Source of the DNA: Stentor coeruleus | Taxonomy: Eukaryota > Ciliophora > Heterotrichea > Heterotrichida > Stentoridae | Direction of reading: 5' to 3' | Length of the DNA stretch: 21,385 nucleotides | Assembly: GCA_001970955.1 (NCBI GenBank) | Contig: MPUH01001193.1 | Coordinates: forward strand, 1-21,385 | Part shown: one piece after another, positions 1 to 7,561 of the stretch | How the letters are laid out: each line of letters starts with the position of its first letter | Position numbering within the stretch: the first letter of the stretch is position 1 | The notes under the pieces: model-generated | The model's input: the letters and a program-made list of their open reading frames with translations, nothing else | What the model was told of the DNA's origin: nothing | Database searches by the model: none | Translations under genes and position numbers: made by a program

Positions 1-56
1 TAACACCCTAACACCCTAACACCCTAACACCCTAACACCCTAACACCCTAACACCC
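1..56. repeat. Telomere, seven perfect 8-nt units
   Basis: Seven uninterrupted TAACACCC units fill bases 1-56, and unique sequence (TCTTAACAATT) follows. The C-rich strand reads 5' to 3' from the end inward, which is the orientation of a left chromosome end, so this is a true terminus and not an interstitial array. The G-strand unit is TGTTAGGG. It differs from the Tetrahymena type (GGGGTT), the hypotrich type (GGGGTTTT) and the vertebrate type (TTAGGG). I associate this 8-nt unit with Stentor. The nearest stop codon is only 126 bp away, so there is almost no subtelomere. Confidence 0.95.
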
Positions 57-181
57 TCTTAACAATTCCCACATTTTAAAATATTTCTCAAATTTTCTCA
101 TTTTCCATACACACTAAATCTATTATCCAAAACACCTTCTAACCAAAAAAAGTCTTAATACAACATAATCCTAAAACCCTA

Positions 182-919
182 TTAACAGTAAATAACCTTA
201 TAAAGTTTTCTATAAAAACTCCTAAACTCATTTTTCGAAAAGTTTATTGGCGACTTAAACTCAATAGGAAGTTCATATAGCGGTATTGACGAATCCAAAA
301 AATCATAATCAAAACTTTCCCCTTTATCAATGAGTTCAAACTTTATAAATCTTTCATCTTCTTTTGCAATAAAAACCATTCTCAAAGGATCATCACTATT
401 TTCCCCTATCTCAAATCCACTGAATTTTTTAGCAAAATTCAAGTCAGCCTGTGCCAAATTCATCAATTCCCTAGTTTCATTTCTAATCTTAGATAAATAT
501 TTGTTATTACTCAATGCTTCAGAATATTCATCTTCAAGATCACTAATCCTTTTTTCTGCCCTATCTCTAAACTGAATTTTTTCCTGATAAAGTCTTACTT
601 GCCGCATTCTTGCTTCTAATATTTTTTCTTTAATTCTTTCAAACTCTGATTCTTTATTATCAATTGCCGTTTTTAAAGGGAGTTTTTGACCTTCATTAAT
701 TCGTTTTTGTATAAAATCCACACAGTTAAGCAAAGGAACATTGTTGATATTTTTATTCAAAAATCCCGCCTGGCTTTTTTTTTCATTGAAAGAAGGGGTT
801 GATGATTCATTATAAGTTTTTTCATCGTTGTTAGTATTTGTGCTTTGGGTATCAGGAAGATTTTTAGTGGTGTTTCCGAGAGAACTTTTTTTTGGTTTGA
901 AATATGAGATATCAAGCAT
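182..919 (-). CDS. Coiled-coil protein of unknown function, first gene from the telomere
   Basis: The 245-aa frame starts at ATG 919 in the context TATAAAATG and ends with TAA. I do not recognise the family. Residues 1-60 are polar, rich in Ser, Asn, Thr and Lys, and look disordered. Residues about 75-160 are rich in Glu, Lys, Arg and Leu with heptad-like spacing and should form a coiled coil. The last 75 residues mix acidic and aromatic positions and could be a small folded domain. There is no signal peptide, membrane segment or cysteine cluster. Reading-frame length and amino-acid use support a real gene. Its stop lies 126 bp from the telomere, and the intervening bases are almost G-free on the plus strand. 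A structural or scaffold role is only a guess. Confidence 0.7.
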   Translation of the reverse strand: MLDISYFKPKKSSLGNTTKNLPDTQSTNTNNDEKTYNESSTPSFNEKKSQAGFLNKNINNVPLLNCVDFIQKRINEGQKLPLKTAIDNKESEFERIKEKILEARMRQVRLYQEKIQFRDRAEKRISDLEDEYSEALSNNKYLSKIRNETRELMNLAQADLNFAKKFSGFEIGENSDDPLRMVFIAKEDERFIKFELIDKGESFDYDFLDSSIPLYELPIEFKSPINFSKNEFRSFYRKLYKVIYC

Positions 920-977
920 TTTATAGTAAAAAATATTAGTTTATTATAAAGAAACTCATTAAAACAATTATTATTTC

Positions 978-2603
978 TTATGGCAAAAACACTTGTCTTG
1001 GAGTCCTATTTCTTCTAGAATTCGGGGTTAATTCTCTGTGAGGATTGTTGAGTCTAGGGATTTTTTTCAATATTGCGCTTTTGGTTGGATAAGCAACAGT
1101 TGAAATTGTAGTTTTTTTCTTCATAGGCGAAGCTAATGGGGTCGTGTTTATGATATCAGGATAGTTTTCTATTTCCATATCTTCTGAGAACTTTTCACTA
1201 TTAGCTTTGTACATTTTTCTTTCTTGACTTAATGACCTTTCACTTAAGTCTTCTTCAGGTTTTTTCTTACTTTGCCCATTGTAGATTTTTAAAAACTCGT
1301 CTATGAACATATACCCGCCACCAACTCTTATAACAGGAACACCGTTTTTAAGGCTTAAGGATATTTTTTTGTTAATGTAGATGTAAACTCCTTCGCTAAC
1401 TTTTTGGAATGGGTTTTGCATACCAACTTCTCTCATATAATCCCTAAGAGCCTTGTCTATAGAATCTAATCTTTCATCTCTTATTGGGGTTTTACTCTGT
1501 AATACTTTATGCTCAACAATTTCACTAGCTTCACTTAGTTCCAGATCACTTTTACTTCCTCTCATTTTCTCCAGTAACTCTTTGTAATACACATTCTCCT
1601 CAGATAATTGCTTGTTCGCTTTTTTCAACTCTTCCTTATCCAATCTCAACTGATTTATCGCCACATTCGTTGTAGATACCATATTATTCACACCCTCATC
1701 TTCCATCTTAATTTTTTCTAATTCTTTAACCCTTCTTGCTAAATTCCTCAAATTTTGTAACAAGCTTTGATTTTCATTTTCCAAAGCTGCGATTGCATTA
1801 AAATTTGGCTTCAGTTCCTGCCATTTCAAATGAGCATTCGACAACACATTCTGTAAATCCTTCCTTTTCCCTTCACTATCTTTATAAAGATCCTTAAATT
1901 TCTCAATCTCATCAATCGATGCTGATAATTTTGCCCTAAGACACTGTATATCTATTTGAACTCTAAGATTTTCAGCTTGAAGTTTTGCATTTTCAGACTC
2001 AATTTTACTATTAAGTTCATGTGCACTTTTTATCTGTTTAACTAACTCATCTTCTTTTTTACAAGAATCATCAAGAGTTTTATCTATAAATTTCTTGCTT
2101 TCTTCTAATAAACCTCGAAGTTCTATAATTTCTTTACGGCTTAGGTCGAGCATTTGACTAAGTTGAGCAGTATAGATATCTTTTGGTTCAAAATCTTCAT
2201 GTTTAGATTCGTTTGGGGAAAATACTCTTGGTGTACTTTCTATTGAGTACTCAGACATTTCTCGATGCTCTTGGACTGGGGAGAGGATTGAGATTTCGAT
2301 GATTGAAAGATACACTCTTGGACCTGTGACGTTTTCAGGTAGTGAGATTAAGTCAGTATATGGACTAGTTACTGGAAACCATTGTGATGTAACTCTATGT
2401 AAAGTACTCATTGGGATTCGGAAGCCGCCTATAAGCTCATCATTACTTAAAATACCTAAGGCAAAACTCCCTTCACCATAGATTTCAAAAGTATCTGTAT
2501 CATAAAGGTTCTGCTCCATCGAGTCCAAAGCTATCTTGAATTCAAAAGGCCCTAAGCCTAGTTCTTTGATTTCTGCGATACTGATTTCAAATTTGAATTT
2601 CAT
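978..2603 (-). CDS. C2-like, coiled-coil, GAR(GAS2)-like cytoskeletal protein
   Basis: 541 aa, ATG at 2603, stop TAA. Residues 1-110 have the beta-strand pattern of a C2-like domain (MKFKFEISIAEIKEL, later GPRVYLSIIEISIL). A long Leu/Glu/Lys coiled coil covers about 150-350. Around 396-441 a segment containing VPVIRVGGGYMFIDEFLKIY resembles the core of the GAR/GAS2 domain, in which an RVGGGW motif precedes an EFL-type helix; here Trp is replaced by Tyr. The tail is basic with several SP and TP sites (SPMKKK, TPNSRRNRTPR), typical of a phosphorylated, disordered microtubule-binding region. GAR domains bind microtubules, so a role at cortical microtubules or basal bodies is a reasonable inference. 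The C2 call is weaker than the GAR-like call, and no C2 calcium aspartate set is obvious. Confidence 0.7.
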   Translation of the reverse strand: MKFKFEISIAEIKELGLGPFEFKIALDSMEQNLYDTDTFEIYGEGSFALGILSNDELIGGFRIPMSTLHRVTSQWFPVTSPYTDLISLPENVTGPRVYLSIIEISILSPVQEHREMSEYSIESTPRVFSPNESKHEDFEPKDIYTAQLSQMLDLSRKEIIELRGLLEESKKFIDKTLDDSCKKEDELVKQIKSAHELNSKIESENAKLQAENLRVQIDIQCLRAKLSASIDEIEKFKDLYKDSEGKRKDLQNVLSNAHLKWQELKPNFNAIAALENENQSLLQNLRNLARRVKELEKIKMEDEGVNNMVSTTNVAINQLRLDKEELKKANKQLSEENVYYKELLEKMRGSKSDLELSEASEIVEHKVLQSKTPIRDERLDSIDKALRDYMREVGMQNPFQKVSEGVYIYINKKISLSLKNGVPVIRVGGGYMFIDEFLKIYNGQSKKKPEEDLSERSLSQERKMYKANSEKFSEDMEIENYPDIINTTPLASPMKKKTTISTVAYPTKSAILKKIPRLNNPHRELTPNSRRNRTPRQVFLP

Positions 2604-4108
2604 AATAAAGAAGCAAAAAATTATGAATTTTTCTAGTTACAAAAAGCACTTTAATCAAATATTATCTATAAAACTCTTATGTCTTATCAAATATAAAAAT
2701 TAACTATATGTTGTTATAATCCAAAATTGTTCTTGAGGAGTCATCAAGAACTTCATATGAAGTCTTTTGAAAATTCCTATTTTTTATACTTTTTTCTTAT
2801 TAATACACTTAAAATTATCGTTAGGAAAAATAATCTGGTTCATAAGTTTTTAGGGTGATTCAAGTAATTTTTAAGCATAATAGTTTTCATTTTATCTTTT
2901 ATAAGTGAAGATATTTTCATGCTTTGTGTGAATGTATTTTTTTTTAATAAACTCAGCTTTTCTGAAGAGTTTTTTTATATATTTCGCATCGGAATTTGCT
3001 TTTGCTTTCTTCTTGGGTATTCTCGTTGAAGAATTTTCAGATTTTGTTGTTAATATTCGTTGTTCTATATGGTTGGTACCTCTTTATCGTATTTTGCCAC
3101 AATAGCTTTTTAAGAAAACGGCTTTCAATTATTTTATCTAAGCTAGTTTGCTTTATGGCTAAAATGTTGTATATGATTCTTATATGAGCTGCTAAGAGCA
3201 TCCTTTCGTCTTCATATTTTTCAAGGTAGTAATAGTAAGCATGAATGTAGATGCATAAACCATAAGTCATGCTAATATTCTTTTTCTTGTTCCCTGAGGA
3301 GAAAAAACATAGAAAAGCTTTGATTTTTCAATGGTTCTGACATAGACAGAGTTATAAAACCTTTGAAAATCTTGAAATAATTGAGTGAATCCTATCCATA
3401 CCTACTTTTATGGGTTAGGGTTGACTTTGTTTTATGATGATCAGAAGAATAGCTTTAAGAACATAATTTTTTCTAGTCCTGGCCGAATTAGTTCATGATA
3501 TGTCTTTATTCTATACTGAGTTATTTGGGTTATTATATAAGGGGAATATTTATAAGCTTTAATAGTCGGAAGGAAAAGCAAGTTTTTGAAAATAAATTAA
3601 AGGTAATAATTAGTTTAATAAAAATTATTTACCAAATCAAAAGCCTAAGCAAATGTGTTTATATAGTATAAAATAATTTAGTCTAATAAAATGTATGTAA
3701 TATGTAAAAAATATACTGATATTAAACGAATATGAAGTTTAAAGTAGATGATAATTAAGGTGGTATGGTTTTAAACCTTGTCCAATCGAGGTTTTTTGTC
3801 TTACAATCTTTTTATTTAGGTAGATTCGGTATATTAAACCACTTGTTGTCGCTGATTATGTGATTCTTTACTTGGCTAAGGAGGTCTTTGCTATTTCTTT
3901 AGCGTCAAATGATGGAAGCAAGTCTTGTGTTTACCTTATTTTTCTTGAAGAATCCAGCTTGCTTTAGGCATGTTTTGAAGTTCTTATGATATTCATAGCA
4001 AACTGGGCATTTAGTTCTAGATGTGTTATGGGTACTTTCTGGTTTGGTAACTAAGTAATGATAATCATTAAAGGTAAACTGTTAGCATTTATTAAATTAA
4101 TAGTTTAT
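2604..4108. other. 1.5-kb spacer without an intact gene
   Basis: No intact gene is visible between the start of the C2/GAR protein gene and the stop of the MGC protein gene. The part nearest 2604 is AT-rich. From roughly 2960 to 4081 the minus strand holds several coding-like fragments in changing frames with internal stops, annotated separately as a possible pseudogene. The stretch 3600-3750 is very AT-rich and looks non-coding. I see no RNA gene, array or inverted repeat. Confidence 0.6.
2960..4081 (-). pseudogene. Possible decayed protein gene, frameshifted
   Basis: The minus strand reads as protein-like fragments in different frames. One is open from 4081 to a TGA at 3905 (58 codons) and includes RTKCPVCYEYHKNFKTC, a CxxC...H...C cluster. 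The same frame continues after two stops with IISDNKWFNIPNLPK and then, after another stop, with LDWTRFKTIPP. Further on are YRIKTYHELIRPGLEK (near 3500), MSEPLKNQSFSMFFLLRE (near 3340), and a 77-codon frame at 3270-3037 containing YEDERMLLAAHIRIIY. No 15-16 nt GT-AG intron that I can find joins them. The composition is less AT-biased than neutral spacer. I do not recognise the parent family. A chance assembly of short open stretches remains a real alternative. Confidence 0.25.
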
Positions 4109-4315
4109 TTATTCAAGAATCGTTGAAATTTCCCTTGATGGAGACACTTCGTAAATAACTCGAAGTTCAGGTTTGCTTTTAGCCAATACTCGAGCAAATC
4201 TTGATTTTATTATTTTTTTACTTTGAAGGTACATAGTTCCTTGCTGTGTATCACCTGCGTTTGTTTCTATACTATTAAATCTTTTATCTGTGTTTTTTGA
4301 AGTAATACACCCCAT
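4109..4315 (-). CDS. Small acylated protein with an MGC N-terminus
   Basis: A 68-aa frame begins MGCITSKNTDKRF. Gly2 followed by Cys3, with Ser6 and Lys7, fits the N-myristoylation plus palmitoylation signal of membrane-anchored signalling proteins; this residue pattern is the main evidence that the frame is real. The rest is polar and basic (SKKIIKSRFARVLAKSK) with no recognised domain, and it ends in TAA. After N-myristoyl transfer it would be expected on the inner face of the plasma membrane or on ciliary membrane. The gene is divergent from the CCCH gene, with 279 bp between the two starts. It is short enough that chance cannot be excluded, and the function is unknown. Confidence 0.55.
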   Translation of the reverse strand: MGCITSKNTDKRFNSIETNAGDTQQGTMYLQSKKIIKSRFARVLAKSKPELRVIYEVSPSREISTILE

Positions 4316-4594
4316 ATTTTATTGTATATTATTTGATACATATCTTGAAAATAATGGATTAATAAATAAGCTTTGAATAGAATAATCCCTTAGGATATAT
4401 CATGGAATTTGATGATAATATATAATTTATCTTTATTGATCTTAATATGAATTGCTTCAAGTGCTGGAAACAATTTTTAAGTATTTTCCTAATAACAAAG
4501 AAACAGCCCTTTACTCTATTTATAATTTCAAATTTATCAAAAAAACTATCACATATATTATCTTAGTTCAATCTTTTGATAGGAATATATTAAA

Positions 4595-5023
4595 ATGGAT
4601 GAATATATGGACTTTATCACTAGTAACAAAAGAATAAAAGGTCTTTTTGATATAAAGCAGAAGTTTAAAACAGTCATTTGCAACAACTGGCTAAGCGGCC
4701 ACTGCGAATTTGGAGAAAAATGCAAATTTGCTCATGGTTCAGAAGAAATTCGAGAATTTCCAAGTAATACCAAAATAAAAACAATCCAATGTAAGCAGTT
4801 TCACGAAAAAGGATTCTGTAAGTATGGGAATAATTGTCAGTTCATTCATAGAGGCACTTCTCAAGAAACTGCATCTTCTTCACCTCAGCAAAAAGAGATT
4901 GCTAATGTAAAAATGAATTATCGCAATACATCAAATGAATTACCACTTACTGAGTTAAAAACATCAAGTTTTGTCACGTCTAAAAAAAGACTGCCTGTTT
5001 TTCTTGGCATATCTTCTGAATGA
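4595..5023 (+). CDS. TTP/TIS11-like tandem CCCH zinc finger protein
   Basis: 142 aa, ATG at 4595 in the context TTAAAATG, stop TGA. Two CCCH fingers are seen: C29-x7-C37-x5-C43-x3-H47 and C66-x8-C75-x5-C81-x3-H85. They are separated by exactly 18 residues, and each is preceded by a KxKT lead-in (KFKTVIC, KIKTIQC). The lead-in and the 18-residue spacing are hallmarks of the TTP/TIS11 tandem zinc finger family, which binds AU-rich elements in mRNA 3' ends and recruits deadenylases. The first finger has x7 in place of the usual x8. The remaining C-terminal 55 residues are Ser/Thr/Lys-rich and probably disordered, with no recognised deadenylase-binding motif. The protein is very short for the family. 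Role inferred: cytoplasmic mRNA-binding regulator. Confidence 0.85.
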   Translation: MDEYMDFITSNKRIKGLFDIKQKFKTVICNNWLSGHCEFGEKCKFAHGSEEIREFPSNTKIKTIQCKQFHEKGFCKYGNNCQFIHRGTSQETASSSPQQKEIANVKMNYRNTSNELPLTELKTSSFVTSKKRLPVFLGISSE

Positions 5024-5645
5024 TAATTAAGATATGGATATGCAATAGTCTATTAATAATAGTCTAAAATAAAGCATTTAATTCAAAGAAGTTCTTTTAT
5101 TTTTAAACAATTTGTGTAATTAGAGTGACTAAATTATCTTTGTTATGAAATATTTGATATATGGAAGATCCTATTAAAATATCCCCAAATTATTATCGTC
5201 ATCATTATTTGGAATAAAAAATCAGGTTCCAGCAAAAAAATATTCTCATAAAAATCAGCTTTTTAGTAGTACTTCAAAAGCTTTTACTCTACTTCGCTAA
5301 TAAAATTTTATAATTTCATGATTGTATACCATCTTTGACTTCATATACTAAATCCTCTAAAAAATCTAAATAAAACCCAATATCCACCGTATATTCTCAA
5401 TACAAAACATCAACACCAAAAGTTTTAGTAGTTTCTAATAAACACAAATTTTCTTGATAAATAAAATATAACAAAATTATCATATTTGCTTTCATTTTTA
5501 ATGTTTATTCCTTTAGGGTTAATACTTTCTCTAACTAAATTCCATTCAAAGATTATAAAACTTAGTACCCACAACTACTAAATAAAAAATAAAAATTCTT
5601 CTTTTCTAAGACAAAAATACTCATAATATATCTAAAATAAGATTA
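5024..5645. other. Convergent spacer, C-rich on its right half
   Basis: This lies between the stop of the CCCH gene and the stop of the minus-strand membrane protein gene. The left part has mixed composition. Bases 5341-5640 contain about 52 C and 13 G by hand count, so the coding strand of the neighbouring minus gene is G-rich downstream of its stop. A short frame at 5161 (MEDPIKISPNYYRHHYLE, then TAA) is too small to call. No RNA gene is seen. Confidence 0.6.
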
Positions 5646-6089
5646 TTATAAATCACTTTTCATAGGCAGCCATGGAAGTTTGTTATAAGCTAAATAATAA
5701 ATAAGCGCACTCGCAGCCAAAATAAGTAGGACTGTCATACAAACATTTGTGTACTTAACAAACTCTTTATCTTCCTTTATTGTTGGGACACCTCTATACC
5801 CAGCAGAGTTCAAAAAAAGATCCCTTTCTCTTTCAGACATAGCCCCAAGTAGTTTATCTTGTCTTTCCTTAACCATAAACTTTGCTGTCGAAATTTCTTC
5901 TTCCGGACCGGCGCCGAATACTTCCATAAACTTTGCTGTCGAAATTTCTTCTTCCGGACCGGCGCCGAATACTTCTTTACTCTCATCCCCAGGTACATCC
6001 TCAGGAAGCAACAATATCTTAGGTCTCTCAATAGCAAAATACATAATAATAAGTCCAACAATCGTCCCAAAAACCAAAAAAATTTCCAT
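5646..6089 (-). CDS. Two-TM membrane protein with a duplicated 17-residue segment
   Basis: 147 aa from ATG 6089. An upstream in-frame ATG at 6143 would add 18 residues and disrupt the N-terminal hydrophobic start, so I prefer 6089, which is preceded by TATAATA. Residues 2-20 (MEIFLVFGTIVGLIIMYFAI region) form a membrane anchor, and residues about 115-135 (MTVLLILAASALIYYLAY) form a second TM segment close to the C-terminus. The loop between holds two identical copies of a 17-residue acidic unit (EVFGAGPEEEISTAKFM, 39-55 and 56-72), followed by a charged stretch (MSERERDLFLNSAGYRG). The topology suggests a small membrane protein with its 95-residue loop on one side. I do not recognise the family. 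The repeat could be a real polymorphism or an assembly duplication. Confidence 0.7.
   Translation of the reverse strand: MEIFLVFGTIVGLIIMYFAIERPKILLLPEDVPGDESKEVFGAGPEEEISTAKFMEVFGAGPEEEISTAKFMVKERQDKLLGAMSERERDLFLNSAGYRGVPTIKEDKEFVKYTNVCMTVLLILAASALIYYLAYNKLPWLPMKSDL
5873..5975 (-). repeat. Perfect tandem duplication, period 51 bp
   Basis: The 51-bp unit occupies 5873-5923 and 5924-5974 without mismatch, and identity extends one base further. It contains the GC-rich core TCCGGACCGGCGCC, unusual for this AT-rich DNA. The period is a multiple of three, so the duplication adds 17 residues without shifting frame. Perfect identity means it is recent, or that it arose in assembly. Confidence 0.9.
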
Positions 6090-6177
6090 TATTATAAAAC
6101 TCTTTATTCTAACCTTCCTAACACAAAAAAAAACATAATACACATCTATAAATACACATACTTTAATATAACCTTAA

Positions 6178-6250
6178 GCAAGCGTAGTGTAGTGGTTATC
6201 ACATCTGCCTTACACGCAGAAGGTCGTGGGTTCAATCCCCGCCGCTTGTA
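6178..6250 (+). tRNA. tRNA-Val (anticodon UAC)
   Basis: A 73-nt cloverleaf can be folded. The acceptor stem GCAAGCG pairs with CGCTTGT with a terminal G-U, and discriminator A follows. The D arm is GTGTAGTGGTTATCAC, the sequence typical of eukaryotic tRNA-Val. The anticodon stem TCTGC/GCAGA closes the loop CTTACAC, giving anticodon TAC for GUA valine codons. The variable loop has 5 nt, and the T arm GTGGG/CCCGC closes TTCAATC. Internal pol III A box (TAGTGTAGTGG) and B box (GGTTCAATCC) are present. There is no intron and no encoded CCA, as expected in eukaryotes. Confidence 0.97.
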
Positions 6251-6251
6251 C

Positions 6252-6266
6252 TTTTAATCCATTTTT
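6252..6266 (+). terminator. Pol III T-run terminator of the tRNA
   Basis: TTTT at 6252-6255 begins one base after the discriminator base, and a second run TTTTT lies at 6262-6266. T-runs of four or more on the non-template strand stop RNA polymerase III. They lie only about 50 bp upstream of the MetAP1 start codon. Confidence 0.75.
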
Positions 6267-6317
6267 CTATCAAACAATATCCTCTTATCATAATATCTTT
6301 GAAATTTTCATATATAA

Positions 6318-7471
6318 ATGGAAGGGAAAAAGTGTGAAGGCTGCAATGCTCCAGCTAAACTCCAATGCCCGACTTGTCTTAAGCTTTTACTTCCAAGTTC
6401 ATACTTTTGTGGTCAAGATTGTTTTAAAAAAAACTGGTCTACACATAAAAGTAAACATATAGTCCCACAAGATTTAAATAACTACACAGGACAATTACGT
6501 CAAGGTAAGGTAAGTGTTATGAGAACTGTTCCTGATCATATAGAAAAACCTGATTATGCTGTTAATGGTATACCTGTATCAGAACAAAATGCTAGAAGTG
6601 ATAGAGAAATCCCAGTTTATAGCTCGGAAGAAGTTGATAAAATAAGACATTCCTGCCTTTTGGTTCGTCAAGCATTAGATTTATGTCATAGAATGATCCG
6701 CCCAGGATTAACTACTGAAGAAATTGATATTGCTGTACATGAGTTTTGTATAGAAAACAACTCATACCCTTCACCTTTGAATTATCATCGTTTCCCTAAA
6801 GCGTTGTGTACATCTGTAAATGAAGTGATTTGTCATGGAATACCAGATTCAAGACCATTAGAAAATGGGGATATAGTCAATTGTGATGTGAGTATTTATT
6901 GTCAGGGTTATCATGGTGATGCTAATGAGACGTATTTAGTTGGTGATGTTGATGATGCTAGTAAGAATCTTGTTAGAACTACATATGAATCTTTGATGAC
7001 GGCAATAGATACATGTAGAGTAGGGGTTAAATATAGTGAAATTGGGAATGTTATATCAAGATATGCTGAACCAAGAGGATTTTCTGTTGTAAGAAGCTAT
7101 ACTGGACATGGAGTTGGTAGACATTTCCATTGTGCACCAACAGTACCTCATTATTCTAATAATAAAGCTCCAGGGACTATGAGACTTGGGCATATTTTTA
7201 CTATTGAGCCTATGATAAATGCAGGAAGTTATAAAGATACTATGTGGGATGATAATTGGACTTCGGTTACTGTTGATGGGAAAAGATCAGCACAGTTTGA
7301 ACATACACTGATGATTACTGAACGTGGAGCTGAAGTTCTCACTGGANTTCGGTTACTGTTGATGGGAAAAGATCAGCACAGTTTGAACATACACTGATGA
7401 TTACTGAACGTGGAGCTGAAGTTCTCACTGGAAGATTGCCTACATCTCCTCCTTTAGAATTTTTAAATTAG
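6318..7471 (+). CDS. Methionine aminopeptidase type 1 (interrupted by an assembly join)
   Basis: This enzyme removes the initiator methionine from nascent proteins on cytosolic ribosomes. A C6H2 MYND-like zinc finger lies at the N-terminus (C6, C9, C17, C20, C31, C35, H43, H47), and the M24A fold follows. The five metal ligands are all present: D190 and D201 (NCDVS, HGDANET), H264 (TGHGVG), E297 (FTIEPM) and E328 (QFEHT); the substrate His is H173 in ICHGIP. It aligns end to end with eukaryotic MetAP1. Bases 7262-7346 and 7348-7432 are the same 85 bp on either side of a single N at 7347. Counting that segment once removes 86 bases, keeps the frame and gives 355 aa ending in [15 protein letters not shown] and TAG. 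The window as written breaks the frame artificially. The start ATG follows TATATAA. Confidence 0.95.
7262..7432. other. Unmerged contig overlap around N 7347
   Basis: The 85 bases 7262-7346 are repeated exactly at 7348-7432, separated by one N. They fall inside a conserved part of MetAP1 that occurs once in the family, and collapsing them restores the reading frame. This is an assembly join, not a tandem repeat. Confidence 0.93.
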
Positions 7472-7561
7472 TTTTTATGCAAAACATTATGAAAATAAAT
7501 TAGCTTTGACAGTTAAACTATAAAGATGATATGATATTTAACATATAAAATAAGTGTATTA

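Noticed and set aside
5161-5217. 18-codon frame MEDPIKISPNYYRHHYLE
   Set aside because: It is too short and has no intron of the right size to extend it.
6090-6143. Upstream ATG at 6143 for the membrane protein
   Set aside because: It adds a basic and aromatic leader before the natural TM start; ATG 6089 gives a clean N-terminal anchor and has the local TATAATA context.
5859-6257. Plus-strand frame across the 51-bp repeat and into the tRNA
   Set aside because: It is antisense to the membrane protein, runs through the tRNA, and is open only because the repeat copies keep the frame.
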